This document shows positions 1 through 8,350 of a stretch of DNA of 64,000 nucleotides, in pieces. The translations under genes and the position numbers were made by a program. Position 1 is the stretch's first letter; each line of letters starts with the position of its first letter. The notes below the pieces were generated by a model, which saw only the letters and a list, made by a program, of their open reading frames with translations, made no database searches and had not been told where the DNA came from. Origin of the DNA: Mesorhizobium sp. M4B.F.Ca.ET.203.01.1.1 (GTDB taxonomy: Bacteria; Pseudomonadota; Alphaproteobacteria; Rhizobiales; Rhizobiaceae); NCBI RefSeq assembly GCF_004791025.1, contig NZ_SRUO01000008.1, forward strand, positions 1 to 64,000. The letters run 5' to 3'.

Positions 1-388
1 AACCGAGATTGACCGCGATGTGGATCGCGTTTTCGCGGCTGCGTTTCGAATTTGGATTTGCGCCTCCGTCCAGCAACAGTTTGATCAAGTCGATCCTGCG
101 TTTAGCCAAAGCCGGCATCAGGGCAGGACCCAAAACCGGTGTCGGGGCGGCGTTGACGTCGGCACCGCGATCCAGGAGCAGTTTGGCCGCCGCGAAATGC
201 CCACCCTTGACCGCAAGATAGAGTGGTGTCGCCTTCCCATCGCTCTCATCGACGCCGGCACCTGCGTCGAGCGCTGCCGTGATCCCCGCCACGTCGCCCT
301 TCGTGGCGGCGTCGTGGATAGCGGCGGCATGCGTTACAATCGGTATGTGCAAAAGCACCAATGGAAGCAAAAGCAAAACGTGGCGCAT
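1..388 (-). CDS. Ankyrin-repeat protein with signal peptide, cut by window edge
   Basis: The reading frame starts at the ATG at 388 and stays open to base 1, so the gene continues outside the window. The first 23 or so residues (MRHVLLLLPLVLLHIPIVTH) form a signal peptide ending in Ala-Ala-Ala. Two to three ankyrin units follow, seen as IHDAATKGDVAGITAALDAG, then TPLYLAVKGGHFAAAKLLLD with GADVN, then IDLIKLLLDGGANPN. A good ribosome site (AAGGGGGT) lies 4-5 bases upstream. Ankyrin repeats bind proteins; the signal peptide places this one in the periplasm. The partner is unknown. Confidence 0.85.
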   Translation of the reverse strand, partial: MRHVLLLLPLVLLHIPIVTHAAAIHDAATKGDVAGITAALDAGAGVDESDGKATPLYLAVKGGHFAAAKLLLDRGADVNAAPTPVLGPALMPALAKRRIDLIKLLLDGGANPNSKRSRENAIHIAVNLG

Positions 389-623
389 TCGCTACCCCCT
401 TGTGACAAACCGGAGGACTAGGCACGCTTTGAGAAGGGCAGAGTTTAGTGCGAATGCCTAATCGCGACAAGGTTACTTAAGCGACTTCTAACGGACGAAA
501 TCGGGACTTTCGCGAGTGACGGGAGAGGGCTCGCAACTGAAAGCTGATTTTCGAGAAGCGTTAGCCCAAAAAGTGCCTGGAGGTCTTCCGTTCGGAATTG
601 CTCAGTTCCAAGGTCATCTCGGA

Positions 624-677
624 TAAAAAGAGGCCGGCGCCTGTTGGGCGGGGGGCTTTGGGGTAAGACGCCGGCCT
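624..677 (-). terminator. Intrinsic terminator downstream of tRNA-Leu
   Basis: A perfect 9-bp inverted repeat (AGGCCGGCG at 631-639 and CGCCGGCCT at 669-677) is followed on the minus strand by five T residues (625-629). The loop is long (29 nt). A second small hairpin, GGCGGAT/ATCCGCC, lies at 679-695. Both lie 3' of the minus-strand tRNA gene, so they probably end that transcript. The rest of 389-753 shows no gene. Confidence 0.5.
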
Positions 678-753
678 GGGCGGATCAAATCCGCCGCCAG
701 ATGAACTTAGCGACATGAGCGCAGAGCGTAATTCCGTGATCGCACCAGTGCGC

Positions 754-839
754 TGGTGCGGACGACGGGAATCGAACCCGTACGATCAGAGATCGAGGGA
801 TTTTAAGTCCCTTGCGTCTACCAGTTCCGCCACGTCCGC
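754..839 (-). tRNA. tRNA-Leu (anticodon UAA)
   Basis: The minus strand folds as a class II tRNA: acceptor stem GCGGACG/CGTCCGC, anticodon stem GGGAC/ATCCC with loop reading TTAAAAT region (anticodon TAA), a long variable arm, the T-arm GGGTTCGATTCCC, discriminator A and an encoded CCA end (754-756). The encoded CCA and its flank also form a perfect 8-bp hairpin (CGCACCAG/CTGGTGCG, 741-760) that may help 3' processing. It reads UUA leucine codons. It is not used as the attachment site of the mobile element in this window. Confidence 0.93.
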
Positions 840-1105
840 GCGCCGCGATTACAAGCACTTAAGGCGAGACCGGTCTAGTCCTGTGGGTGGATTTGGCACC
901 GTTTGGCACCAAATATCCCTATTGCTGTTCCGCGCCCGCTCTCATCGCAGCTTCGATCGCCGCCGCCGCGCCTTCGTCCGGCTTCCTGAAGAGGTGGCGT
1001 AGACCGAAAGCGTGACCGCGGGTGATGCATGCTCTGGCCGGCGGCTAGTTGCAACAACGTCGATGCCACCCGCGATTAGGGCGGAAGCATGGGTGTAACC
1101 CCACC

Positions 1106-1306
1106 CTAATGGCTGGACTGCCAGCGCATGGTCTCGATGTCGTCACGGGAAATCCCGATGTCGCTGAGAATGTCGTCCGGCGACTCGCTCAGTTCGTCCG
1201 TTGCCTTCAACTGCGCCTTCTGATCGGCTCGGCGACCGAGCCAATCGACAAGGGGACCAACTACGACAAGAGGAAGGGTTACAAGCATAGGAAGGTTGAC
1301 AAGCAT
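1106..1306 (-). CDS. DUF1127-like small protein
   Basis: A 66-residue protein with a hydrophobic N-terminus (about residues 1-23) and a C-terminal segment DILSDIGISRDDIETM that matches the DUF1127 signature (a leucine/aspartate-rich turn ending in IG.SR.DI). DUF1127 proteins are short, often Arg-rich, and in several alphaproteobacteria bind RNA or affect phosphate and carbon metabolism. Here the usual Arg-rich part is replaced by a membrane-like segment, which is less common. GGGAG lies 8 bases before the ATG. A perfect dyad at 1372-1391 lies upstream. No close partner gene. Confidence 0.7.
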   Translation of the reverse strand: MLVNLPMLVTLPLVVVGPLVDWLGRRADQKAQLKATDELSESPDDILSDIGISRDDIETMRWQSSH

Positions 1307-1371
1307 CGGAGTGCTCCCTTCACCGCTGCAGAAAAACTACGCCGTGCAAGCTAGGCCAATGCGTGAATGCG

Positions 1372-1418
1372 TCTGTGACAAAATTCACAGAGCGCCGGCC
1401 ATGTTGGCCGGGCTTTTT
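1372..1418. promoter_or_regulatory. Dyad and adjacent terminator-like hairpin upstream of the DUF1127 gene
   Basis: TCTGTGA (1372-1378) and TCACAGA (1385-1391) form a perfect 7-bp dyad with a 6-bp AT-rich centre, the form of a regulator site about 66 bp upstream of the DUF1127 start. Next to it CCGGCC (1395-1400) pairs with GGCCGG (1406-1411), followed on the plus strand by GCTTTTT, like an intrinsic terminator. No plus-strand gene ends here, so the function of the hairpin is unclear. Confidence 0.35.
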
Positions 1419-1479
1419 CCATGGCGCTCTTCTGAAGTACGCTTTCCTTAGTCACCGGAACTTGGCGCTGGCAGGCGCC

Positions 1480-2058
1480 TCAGGCCGGTATCGGATATAG
1501 TTTCAGGTGCTGGATCAGGATGATCGTCTTGGCATCGACGATGCTACCGTCGGCGATACCGGCGAGCGCCTCGTCGAGCGTCATCTCCAGGACCTCGATG
1601 TCCTCGCCCTCTTCCGGCGCGCCGCCGCCGGCCGAGATACGGTCGGCCGGCGAGTAGCGCGCGACGAAGAACCAGAGCCGCTCGGTCACGCTGCCTGGGC
1701 TCATGTAGGGCGCGAACAGCCTCTGGACGTCCTTCAGCCGGTAGCCGAGTTCTTCCTCCGCCTCCTTGCGGATGCAGGTTTCCGGGTCGTTTTCGTCGAG
1801 CAGGCCCGCGCAGGCCTCGATCAGCGGCTCTTGGTGGCCGGTGGCATAGGCCGGATAGCGGAACTGCCGCACGAGCAGAACGGTCGAGCGCGATGGATCG
1901 AAAGGCAGGATCACCGCGCCGTCGCCGCGATCGTAGGTCTGGCGGATCTGCGTCTCCCACTGCCCGTCGCGGCGGCGATAGTCGAAGACCGTCTTCTTCA
2001 GGACCGCCCAATCGTCGGAAAGCACCTCTTCCGAGCGGATGCGAATGCGATCTTCCAT
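1480..2058 (-). CDS. Nudix hydrolase, NudK-like (GDP-mannose/ADP-sugar pyrophosphatase)
   Basis: The 192-residue product has a Nudix box in the NudK/ADP-ribose pyrophosphatase form: CAGLLDENDPETCIRKEAEE followed by ELGY, including the REXXEE-type metal-binding glutamates (here KEAEEELG). The family hydrolyses nucleoside diphosphate sugars, with GDP-mannose the substrate of E. coli NudK. The start at 2058 is chosen because AAGGAG lies 7 bases upstream; an in-frame start at 2112 has no such site. It is a stand-alone gene divergent from the oxidoreductase at 2212. Confidence 0.88.
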   Translation of the reverse strand: MEDRIRIRSEEVLSDDWAVLKKTVFDYRRRDGQWETQIRQTYDRGDGAVILPFDPSRSTVLLVRQFRYPAYATGHQEPLIEACAGLLDENDPETCIRKEAEEELGYRLKDVQRLFAPYMSPGSVTERLWFFVARYSPADRISAGGGAPEEGEDIEVLEMTLDEALAGIADGSIVDAKTIILIQHLKLYPIPA

Positions 2059-2211
2059 TATGAACTCCTTGTGCCGGCGCCATGGCGTAGCCGCGAACCG
2101 GCGTTCATGCAATCCGGGCGACGATTGGGCCAGACCAAGGTTTCACCGCCTCGTGTCTGGTGCGTGCCGGTGCCCTCGCCTAAATAAGCATCCCCTGCCG
2201 GAGTTCTTTTC

Positions 2212-3315
2212 ATGACCTCATCGCTTTTCCAGCCGATCACGCTTGGCGGCCTCACCTTGCCCAACCGCATCGCCGTGGCGCCGATGTGCCAGTATTCGGC
2301 TGAGGACGGATCCGCCAGCGACTGGCATCTCTATCATTGGATGAACCTTGCCATGTCCGGCGCCGGCATGGTCACCGTCGAGATGACCGACGTCGAGCGG
2401 CGCGGACGCATCTCGCATGGCTGCCTCGGTCTCTTTTCCGACGACAACGAAGCCGCTGCCCGGCGCACGCTGGACGCGGCAAGGCGCGTCGCCGCGCCTG
2501 GCACGAAATTCGGCACCCAGCTTGCCCATGCCGGCCGCAAGGCTTCGTGCCAGCGGCCGTGGGAGGGCGGCGGGCCGCTCAAGCCCGACCAGGATCCCTG
2601 GCCGATCGTGTCAGCCTCGGCCATCGCCTACGACACAGGCTGGCAGGTGCCGCACGCCCTGGAGGAAGACGAGATCCTGCGCATCATCGAGCGTTTCGCC
2701 GATGCGGCGAGGCGCGCCGAACGCGCCGGTTTCGACTTCATCGAACTGCACGCGGCGCACGGCTACCTGATCTTCCAGTTCCTGTCGCCGCTGTCCAACC
2801 GGCGCACCGATCGCTGGGGCGGTTCGCTTGAGGACCGCATGCGTTTCGTCATCGAGATCGCCAGGGCGGTGCGGAAAGCCGTCCCCAAGCTGATGCTCGG
2901 CGCGCGCCTGTCGGTCAAGGAATGGGTCGATGGCGGCTTCGATGTCGAGGACGCCATCGAGGTGACCAAGGCGCTGAAGGCCGAGGGCATCGCCTATCTC
3001 TGCTGCTCGAGCGGCGGCAATTCCCCCTTGCAGCAGCTGCCGTCTGGGCCTGGCTACCAGGTGCATCTGGCGGAAGCGGTGCGAAAAGGCGCCGGCATCC
3101 CGACGCGAGCCGTTGGGCTGATCGACGACCCGAAGCAGGCCGAGGCGATCGTTGCCGACGGCCAGGCCGATATGGTGGCGCTGGCGCGCGCCTTCCTCGC
3201 CGATCCGCGCTGGGGATGGCGCGCCGCGGCGACCTTCGGCCAGGAGATCCATCCCGCGCCGCAGCTTGCCCGCTCGGTGACGACGATGCGGCACTGGATG
3301 AAGGCGGCGAGCTGA
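2212..3315 (+). CDS. Old-yellow-enzyme NADH:flavin oxidoreductase (YqjM/NamA-like)
   Basis: A 367-residue FMN-dependent TIM-barrel ene-reductase. The N-terminus LPNRIAVAPMCQYSAEDG carries the Cys-Gln-Tyr-Ser stretch diagnostic of the thermophilic-like (YqjM/NamA) class. HAAHGYLIFQFLSPLSNRR contains the conserved substrate-binding His pair region and the SNRR motif; the C-terminus has the FMN-phosphate binding segment (MVALARAFLADPRWGWRAA). The enzyme reduces activated C=C bonds with NAD(P)H in the cytoplasm. GGAG lies 7-10 bases before the ATG. Length is normal for the family. Confidence 0.92.
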   Translation: MTSSLFQPITLGGLTLPNRIAVAPMCQYSAEDGSASDWHLYHWMNLAMSGAGMVTVEMTDVERRGRISHGCLGLFSDDNEAAARRTLDAARRVAAPGTKFGTQLAHAGRKASCQRPWEGGGPLKPDQDPWPIVSASAIAYDTGWQVPHALEEDEILRIIERFADAARRAERAGFDFIELHAAHGYLIFQFLSPLSNRRTDRWGGSLEDRMRFVIEIARAVRKAVPKLMLGARLSVKEWVDGGFDVEDAIEVTKALKAEGIAYLCCSSGGNSPLQQLPSGPGYQVHLAEAVRKGAGIPTRAVGLIDDPKQAEAIVADGQADMVALARAFLADPRWGWRAAATFGQEIHPAPQLARSVTTMRHWMKAAS

Positions 3316-3390
3316 CCACCTCGCTGAGACGTTTGGGCGCAGCCCGGAAGACACGATTGCAACCAATTTGGCTGCTTTGCGTTTGCGGCC

Positions 3391-3669
3391 ATGATGGACA
3401 GCAAACCCTTTGAAAAGCCGGTGGTGGTCGAACTCGGCCATGTCGGCAAATATCGCCAGATCCGCAGCACCAGGGAGGCAGCGGAGTGCCTGATGACGGT
3501 TTGGCCGCTCAATCGCGGCCCCCGCCATCGTGATGCAGTCGACACTTGCCTGAAAGTGCTGGAAGGATATCGTTCAACCGCGGATGCGCGCCGGGCCTTG
3601 ATCGAAGCGGCCAAGGAATCGGAAGTGCTGGTGCCCGACGACCGCTTGCCCGACGATCGGCTGCATTGA
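3391..3669 (+). CDS. DUF982 domain protein
   Basis: A 92-residue protein matching DUF982, a small family that is multiplied in Rhizobiales genomes. The family pattern is visible: VVVELGHVGKYRQIRSTREA, AAECLMTVWP, and the central GPRHRDAVDTCLKVLEG. Function is unknown; no catalytic residues are evident. Two ATG codons open the frame (3391 and 3394). It is followed after 32 bp by the DUF2188 gene on the same strand, so the two may be co-transcribed. Confidence 0.85.
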   Translation: MMDSKPFEKPVVVELGHVGKYRQIRSTREAAECLMTVWPLNRGPRHRDAVDTCLKVLEGYRSTADARRALIEAAKESEVLVPDDRLPDDRLH

Positions 3670-3701
3670 GCAAAAAGGGGCCTTTTCAACCGGAGGACTT
3701 C

Positions 3702-3941
3702 ATGGCGAAGCTGACTTACAAGATCGTCGAGCACGATGGCGGCTGGGCCTACAAGGTCGGCTCGACCTTCTCGGAGACGTTCCCCACCCACCAGGACGCG
3801 CTGCGCGCCGCCGAGATCGCTTCGGCCGAGCAGCAGATCGCCGGCACCACGGACGGCATCCAGTACGAGGACGCCGAAGGCAAGTGGCACGATGAACTGG
3901 CCGATGGCAGGGACCGGCCACAAACCGAAGTTTCCGATTAG
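3702..3941 (+). CDS. DUF2188 domain protein
   Basis: A 79-residue protein. YKIVEHDGGWAYKVGSTFSE and FPTHQDALRAAEIAS fit DUF2188, a short beta-beta-alpha fold in which a Trp-Ala-Tyr core is followed by a helix. The start at 3702 follows a strong GGAGG ribosome site 5-9 bases upstream; the frame is open further upstream but overlaps the DUF982 gene. Function is unknown. A perfect 8-bp hairpin (3979-3998) follows it. Confidence 0.82.
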   Translation: MAKLTYKIVEHDGGWAYKVGSTFSETFPTHQDALRAAEIASAEQQIAGTTDGIQYEDAEGKWHDELADGRDRPQTEVSD

Positions 3942-3978
3942 CATCTATTCCTGGGGCGGCTCTTGCCGGAGCGGGCGC

Positions 3979-3998
3979 GGATGCCCGCGAGGGCATCC
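3979..3998 (+). terminator. Hairpin after DUF2188 gene
   Basis: GGATGCCC, loop GCGA (a GNRA tetraloop), GGGCATCC: a perfect 8-bp stem 38 bp after the stop codon. There is no T-run, so it may act in 3' end formation or mRNA stability and is not a classic terminator. Confidence 0.35.
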
Positions 3999-4102
3999 TA
4001 GCCAGCCACTTGGAAAGCGCGCGGTCTGCTACTTGCCGCAATAATGATCGTTGACATTCTGCCCGGCATTGGCATCGGGTCCCGGCTAGCCCGCTTCGGC
4101 GT

Positions 4103-5092
4103 TCAGTCGATGGCTGAGAGGCTCTTCGTGGCAAAGGCGCGCGCGGCAATGCGCTTGATGAAGGCGGTGACGCGCTCCGGATCGATGAATTGCGGCATGT
4201 GGCCCAAACCGTCGACGGCCTCGAAATCGAGCCCTTTGAGCCTGTCCCGCATCGGTTCGCCATGGATAGGCATGCCAATGACGCGGTCGGCGGTGCCGAA
4301 CAGAATGCCGGCAGGCATGGCGATCTCGCCATAGCGCAGCTCGATGCGGCCGAGATCCTGTTCCACCGCAACGACGTCGGTCGAGGTCGCATGGAAATGG
4401 GCGGGCCGCAGCCCAAGCCAGCCGCCTCCTGCGGTCATATAGTCACCGGGAACGGCCTGCGGCGCGAAGATGAACCTCATTGTCGGCTCCGCGTATTTCA
4501 AACTCAAGGGTATCGCCACCGTATTCGCCATGATCCGGCGCAGCAGTCGCGAAGGAACGTAGAGCAGGTCGAATTTCTGGCGCGCCATGGTTTCCAGATG
4601 CGTCAGGGGTGCCAGCAAGGCGATGCCAGAAATTGTCCCGGGGTGCTCCACCGCCAGCGTCAGCGCGATCGCGCCGCCCAACGAATGACCAACGACCAGC
4701 GGCTTTTCCAGCCCGAGCCTGTCGATGAAGCGCCGCACGATTTCGGCCTGCTCGGGCAGTCGCCCCGTGGCGTCACTAGCCCGCACAGAATAGCCGGAGC
4801 CCGGACGGTCGAGCGCGATCAGGCGATAGCCCGGGCCGAAGCGGCCGAACAGCGTGTGGCGGAAATGGTGAAGTTGGGCGCCGAGCCCGTGCAGGAAGAC
4901 GATCGGCCTGCCCTCGCCTTCCTCGACATAATGGATACGGTTGCCGTCGATCTCGACGAATTTTCCGCGCGCCGGTACCAGCCTCTCGGCCTTGGCGCTG
5001 ATCCACCATGTCGCCAGCACAAGGCCGACGACTACGGCAACAGCGAGCAGGAGCAGGCCACCGAGCAGCCAGGACAAGATCGACAGCAGCAT
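4103..5092 (-). CDS. Membrane-anchored alpha/beta hydrolase
   Basis: A 329-residue protein with one N-terminal membrane segment (about residues 3-29, LLSILSWLLGGLLLLAVAVV) followed by an alpha/beta-hydrolase fold. The oxyanion region is FLHGLGAQLHHF, the nucleophile elbow is GHSLGG, the acid is probably Asp in FGTADRVIG, and the catalytic His is in GLGHMPQF. This makes it a likely esterase or related hydrolase facing the periplasm or held at the membrane. Start at 5092 is preferred over 5161 because GAGGAAAA directly precedes it. Substrate unknown. Confidence 0.85.
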   Translation of the reverse strand: MLLSILSWLLGGLLLLAVAVVVGLVLATWWISAKAERLVPARGKFVEIDGNRIHYVEEGEGRPIVFLHGLGAQLHHFRHTLFGRFGPGYRLIALDRPGSGYSVRASDATGRLPEQAEIVRRFIDRLGLEKPLVVGHSLGGAIALTLAVEHPGTISGIALLAPLTHLETMARQKFDLLYVPSRLLRRIMANTVAIPLSLKYAEPTMRFIFAPQAVPGDYMTAGGGWLGLRPAHFHATSTDVVAVEQDLGRIELRYGEIAMPAGILFGTADRVIGMPIHGEPMRDRLKGLDFEAVDGLGHMPQFIDPERVTAFIKRIAARAFATKSLSAID

Positions 5093-5229
5093 TTTTCCTC
5101 TCACTGGCAACGCAGGCAGCTTACCTGCCGCAGATGTCGCCGCAAGGCGCCGCCGTGGCATAGTGCTGGCGCATTGCCGCCGCTCCGTCGCCGCGCTATC
5201 TCAGGCGACCCTGTTTGCCGGAGCCTGTC

Positions 5230-5973
5230 ATGCCTGAAATCGTCACCGCCGCCATGCTCGTCATCGGCGACGAGATCCTGTCGGGTCGGACCAAGGACAG
5301 GAACATCGGCCACCTCGCCGACATCATGACGGCCATCGGCATCGACCTCAAGGAAGTCCGCGTCGTTCCCGACGAGGAGGACGAGATCGTCGCCGCGGTC
5401 AATGCCGTGCGCGCCCGCTACACCTATGTCTTCACCACCGGCGGCATCGGCCCGACGCACGACGACATCACCGCAGATTCGATCGCCAAGGCATTCGGCG
5501 TGCCGTGCGAATATGACACCAAGGCCTATGCGATGCTGGAGGCGAGCTACGCCGCGCGCGGCATCGAATACACCGAGGCCAGGAAGCGCATGGCGCGCAT
5601 GCCGCGCGGCGCCGACCACATCGACAATCCGGTGTCGATCGCGCCCGGCTTTCGCATCGGCAACGTCCATGTCATGGCCGGCGTGCCGGCGATCTTCCAG
5701 GCTATGCTCGACAATGTCGTGCCGACGCTGAAGGCGGGCACCAAAATGCTGTCGGCGACCGTCCATTGCCCGTTCGGCGAAGGCCTCATCGGCGGCCCGC
5801 TGGCCGACATCCAGAAGGCGCATCCCGACACCATCATCGGCTCCTATCCGAAATATGGCGACGGCAAGTTCTGGACCGAGCTCGTCGTGCGCGCCCGCGA
5901 CGAGGAGGCGCTGGAGGCCGCGCGCAAGGATGTTGAAGCCATGGTTGCCGGCTTCGCCGCTGCTGCCGGCTGA
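5230..5973 (+). CDS. CinA/MoaB-type molybdopterin-binding domain protein
   Basis: A 247-residue protein with the MoCF-binding fold: MLVIGDEILSGRTKDRN near the start and TTGGIGPTHDDITADSIAKA in the middle, the signature shared by MoaB, MoeA and the CinA N-terminal domain. It lacks the CinA C-terminal deamidase domain, so it is the short stand-alone form common in alphaproteobacteria. Role is uncertain: nucleotide-repair or cofactor-related pyrophosphatase activity is known for CinA proteins. The ATG at 5230 has GGAG 6 bases upstream. It is divergent from the hydrolase gene. Confidence 0.88.
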   Translation: MPEIVTAAMLVIGDEILSGRTKDRNIGHLADIMTAIGIDLKEVRVVPDEEDEIVAAVNAVRARYTYVFTTGGIGPTHDDITADSIAKAFGVPCEYDTKAYAMLEASYAARGIEYTEARKRMARMPRGADHIDNPVSIAPGFRIGNVHVMAGVPAIFQAMLDNVVPTLKAGTKMLSATVHCPFGEGLIGGPLADIQKAHPDTIIGSYPKYGDGKFWTELVVRARDEEALEAARKDVEAMVAGFAAAAG

Positions 5974-6074
5974 TCTGGCGATTTCGGTTCCCCGGTCGAC
6001 CCGGAACCAAGCATGGCACTGTGACGTTTCCTTGGGCGCGCGCCGCATTGCGCCGACACGTTGAGGGACCCAGC

Positions 6075-6908
6075 ATGCGCTTCAAGACCATCGTCGCCAT
6101 TTTGCAGAACGAGCAGGACGCCGAGCGCGTGCTCGCTTGCGCCATCCCGCTTGCCGACCGCTTCCAGAGCCATCTCGTCGGCATCCATGCCGAAGCGCTG
6201 CCCGTTCCCTACACCTCGGCCACCGGCTTTCCGGACACCGAATTCCTGCAGGTGTCGGCCGAGATGAACCGCGAGCGCGCCGACAAGCTGGAGGCCCTGT
6301 TCCTGAGGCGTATCGAGGAGTCCGGCCTGTCCTTCGAGTGGCGCAGCCTCGAGAGCTTTTCCGGCGACAGCGCGCTGACCGGCATTTCCACCGTCCGCGC
6401 CGCCGACCTGATCATCGCCGCGCAGCGCGACACCGGCGGCGACCCGGGCGCCGACGTCGACACGCTCGTCTATGATGCCGGCCGGCCGGTGCTCGTGGTG
6501 CCGCATGAAGGGCCACTCCTTACAACTTTCAAGCGCGTGCTCCTGGCCTGGAACGGCAGCAAGGAAGCGGCACGCGCCGCCTTCGACGCCCTGCCCTTCA
6601 TCAGCGAGGCCGAGAAGACGGACATATTGATCATCGATCCGCCTGAGTCGCTGGACGAGACCCCGGAAGCCGCCGGCGCCGAAATCGCCGCGGCGCTTTC
6701 CAGGCACGGTGCCACCGTCAGCGTGTCGGTGCAGAAGTCGAACGGCGCTTCCGTCGACGACCTCATCCAGACCCGCATCGCCGAGACCGGCGCCGATCTG
6801 CTCGTGCTCGGCGCCTACAGCCATTCCTGGCTGCGCCAGCTCTTGTTCGGCGGCGTGACGCGCACGGTGCTGCGCACCGCGCCGGTGGCAGCTTTCCTGT
6901 CGCGATAA
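6075..6908 (+). CDS. Universal stress protein, tandem UspA
   Basis: A 277-residue protein made of two UspA-like halves. The second half ends in the nucleotide-binding type motif GAYSHSWLRQLLFGGVTRTVL, close to the G-2x-G-9x-G(S/T) pattern of ATP-binding Usp proteins, and begins with KRVLLAWNGSKEAARAAFDA. The first half is degenerate (ADLIIAAQRDTGG). Start at 6075 follows GAGGGAC; an upstream in-frame start lacks a ribosome site. Cytoplasmic stress-response role inferred from family. Confidence 0.9.
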   Translation: MRFKTIVAILQNEQDAERVLACAIPLADRFQSHLVGIHAEALPVPYTSATGFPDTEFLQVSAEMNRERADKLEALFLRRIEESGLSFEWRSLESFSGDSALTGISTVRAADLIIAAQRDTGGDPGADVDTLVYDAGRPVLVVPHEGPLLTTFKRVLLAWNGSKEAARAAFDALPFISEAEKTDILIIDPPESLDETPEAAGAEIAAALSRHGATVSVSVQKSNGASVDDLIQTRIAETGADLLVLGAYSHSWLRQLLFGGVTRTVLRTAPVAAFLSR

Positions 6909-7053
6909 TCCCGACAAGCAAAGCGACGCGGGCTTAAGTCCACAGGCATGGCTTGTTGCGAGCTTGCCAAAGCCGGCATTTTCCCGCTAATTCCGCCTGC
7001 ATTCCCTTGGATATCGTCACGCGCCTGGTCGCGTGCTGCGGAGTGCGTGAAAA

Positions 7054-7554
7054 ATGTCCCTTCCCGAAAAAGCTTTCCCGGTCTCCTGGGACCAGTTCCA
7101 CCGCGACGCCCGCGCGCTTGCCTGGCGGCTTGCCGGCGCCAGCAAGGGGCAGTGGAAGGCGATCGTCTGCATCACCCGCGGCGGCCTTGTGCCCGCCGCC
7201 ATCATCTCGCGCGAGCTCGGCATCCGGGTGATCGAGACGGTCTGCGTCGCCTCCTATCACGACTACACCAGCCAGGGGCAGTTGCAGGTGCTGAAGGAGA
7301 TCACGCCGGCGCTGCTCGCCGATGATGGTGCCGGCGTGCTGATCATCGACGACCTGACGGACACCGGCAAGACTGCGGGCATCGTGCGCGCCATGATGCC
7401 CAAGGCGCATTTCGCCACCGTCTACGCCAAGCCGAAGGGGCGGCCGCTGGTCGACACCTTCGTCACCGAGGTCAGCCAGGACACCTGGATCTATTTCCCC
7501 TGGGATATGGGCTTCACCTACCAGAAGCCGATCGCGGACGATCACGCCGGTTGA
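7054..7554 (+). CDS. gpt: Xanthine phosphoribosyltransferase
   Basis: A 166-residue type I phosphoribosyltransferase. The PRPP-binding loop is VLIIDDLTDTGKT (paired acidic residues and DTGKT), the pyrophosphate loop is CITRGGLVPA, and DTWIYFPWD is the purine-binding hood typical of the Gpt/xanthine enzymes. It salvages xanthine and guanine to XMP and GMP using PRPP in the cytosol or at the membrane surface. Length matches E. coli Gpt within some residues. Stand-alone gene; 7555-7757 downstream contains no gene. Confidence 0.92.
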   Translation: MSLPEKAFPVSWDQFHRDARALAWRLAGASKGQWKAIVCITRGGLVPAAIISRELGIRVIETVCVASYHDYTSQGQLQVLKEITPALLADDGAGVLIIDDLTDTGKTAGIVRAMMPKAHFATVYAKPKGRPLVDTFVTEVSQDTWIYFPWDMGFTYQKPIADDHAG

Positions 7555-7757
7555 TCGGTCATTTTTTCCACTGAAACGGTTCACGACGCATTTTTTTGCT
7601 GCGCATGAAATGCGCGCCGCAAGGCCATTTCACGCAATCGACTTTTCTTGGTGGAATTCAACAAGTTCCTGTGAAGTTTTTTACTTTTGTCGCGTATGAT
7701 CAGAGGTAAGATTCGTGAGGCAACGAACGAGTTCGAGGGCTGGGGCTAGCTTCTCCG

Positions 7758-8246
7758 ATGCTGACAAGGCCAACGACGCACAACCATCTGGCCGAAAGAG
7801 TCCGGCGACTCTTCGGCAGCGCGCCTTGCCGCCTGCAGGTTGCCGCCCTGCCCTGGCGCGAGGCCGAAAATGGTGTCGAGATCATGCTGATCACCAGCCG
7901 CGACACCGGCCGCTGGGTGCTGCCCAAGGGCTGGCCGGAGGCCAAGGAGCCGCTTAGCGAGGCGGCCGCGCGCGAGGCCGGCGAGGAAGCCGGATTGCGC
8001 GGCACCGTCTCCCATCTCGAAGCCGGCCGGTATTTCTACGCCAAGGTGCTGGCTTCCGGTGAGGAAGTGCCTTGCGAGGTGCTGGTCTACCCGTTGCGGG
8101 TCGACCACATCGCCGACCGCTGGAAGGAAAAGCGCGCGCGCACCCGCAAATGGGTGAGCTCCGCCGAAGCCGTGCGCATGGTCAACGAACCGGACCTCTG
8201 CCAGATCATCGCCTATTTCTGCGCCGACCCGCACAAATTCGCGTGA
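7758..8246 (+). CDS. Nudix hydrolase (diphosphoinositol-phosphohydrolase-like)
   Basis: A 162-residue protein with a complete Nudix box: GWPEAKEPLSEAAAREAGEE followed by AGL, fitting G-x5-E-x7-REUxEExGU. The flanking WVLPKGW and the late VLVYPLRV segment resemble the small DIPP/MTH1 relatives common in Rhizobiales. The box binds the metal that hydrolyses a nucleoside diphosphate linked to X. Exact substrate unknown. Confidence 0.88.
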   Translation: MLTRPTTHNHLAERVRRLFGSAPCRLQVAALPWREAENGVEIMLITSRDTGRWVLPKGWPEAKEPLSEAAAREAGEEAGLRGTVSHLEAGRYFYAKVLASGEEVPCEVLVYPLRVDHIADRWKEKRARTRKWVSSAEAVRMVNEPDLCQIIAYFCADPHKFA

Positions 8247-8350
8247 GTTGTCCACCAAAAGCCATTGCCGGCGGGCAAGGCTTTGGCGTGGGCATTGCCG
8301 TACGCAAGGATGGCCCCTAGATTCGATTCGGCTGCCTTGGCGTTTTGGTG

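Noticed and set aside
754..839. tRNA-Leu as an integration site
   Set aside because: No duplicated tRNA 3' end or integrase is near it; the integrated element uses the rpmG terminator.
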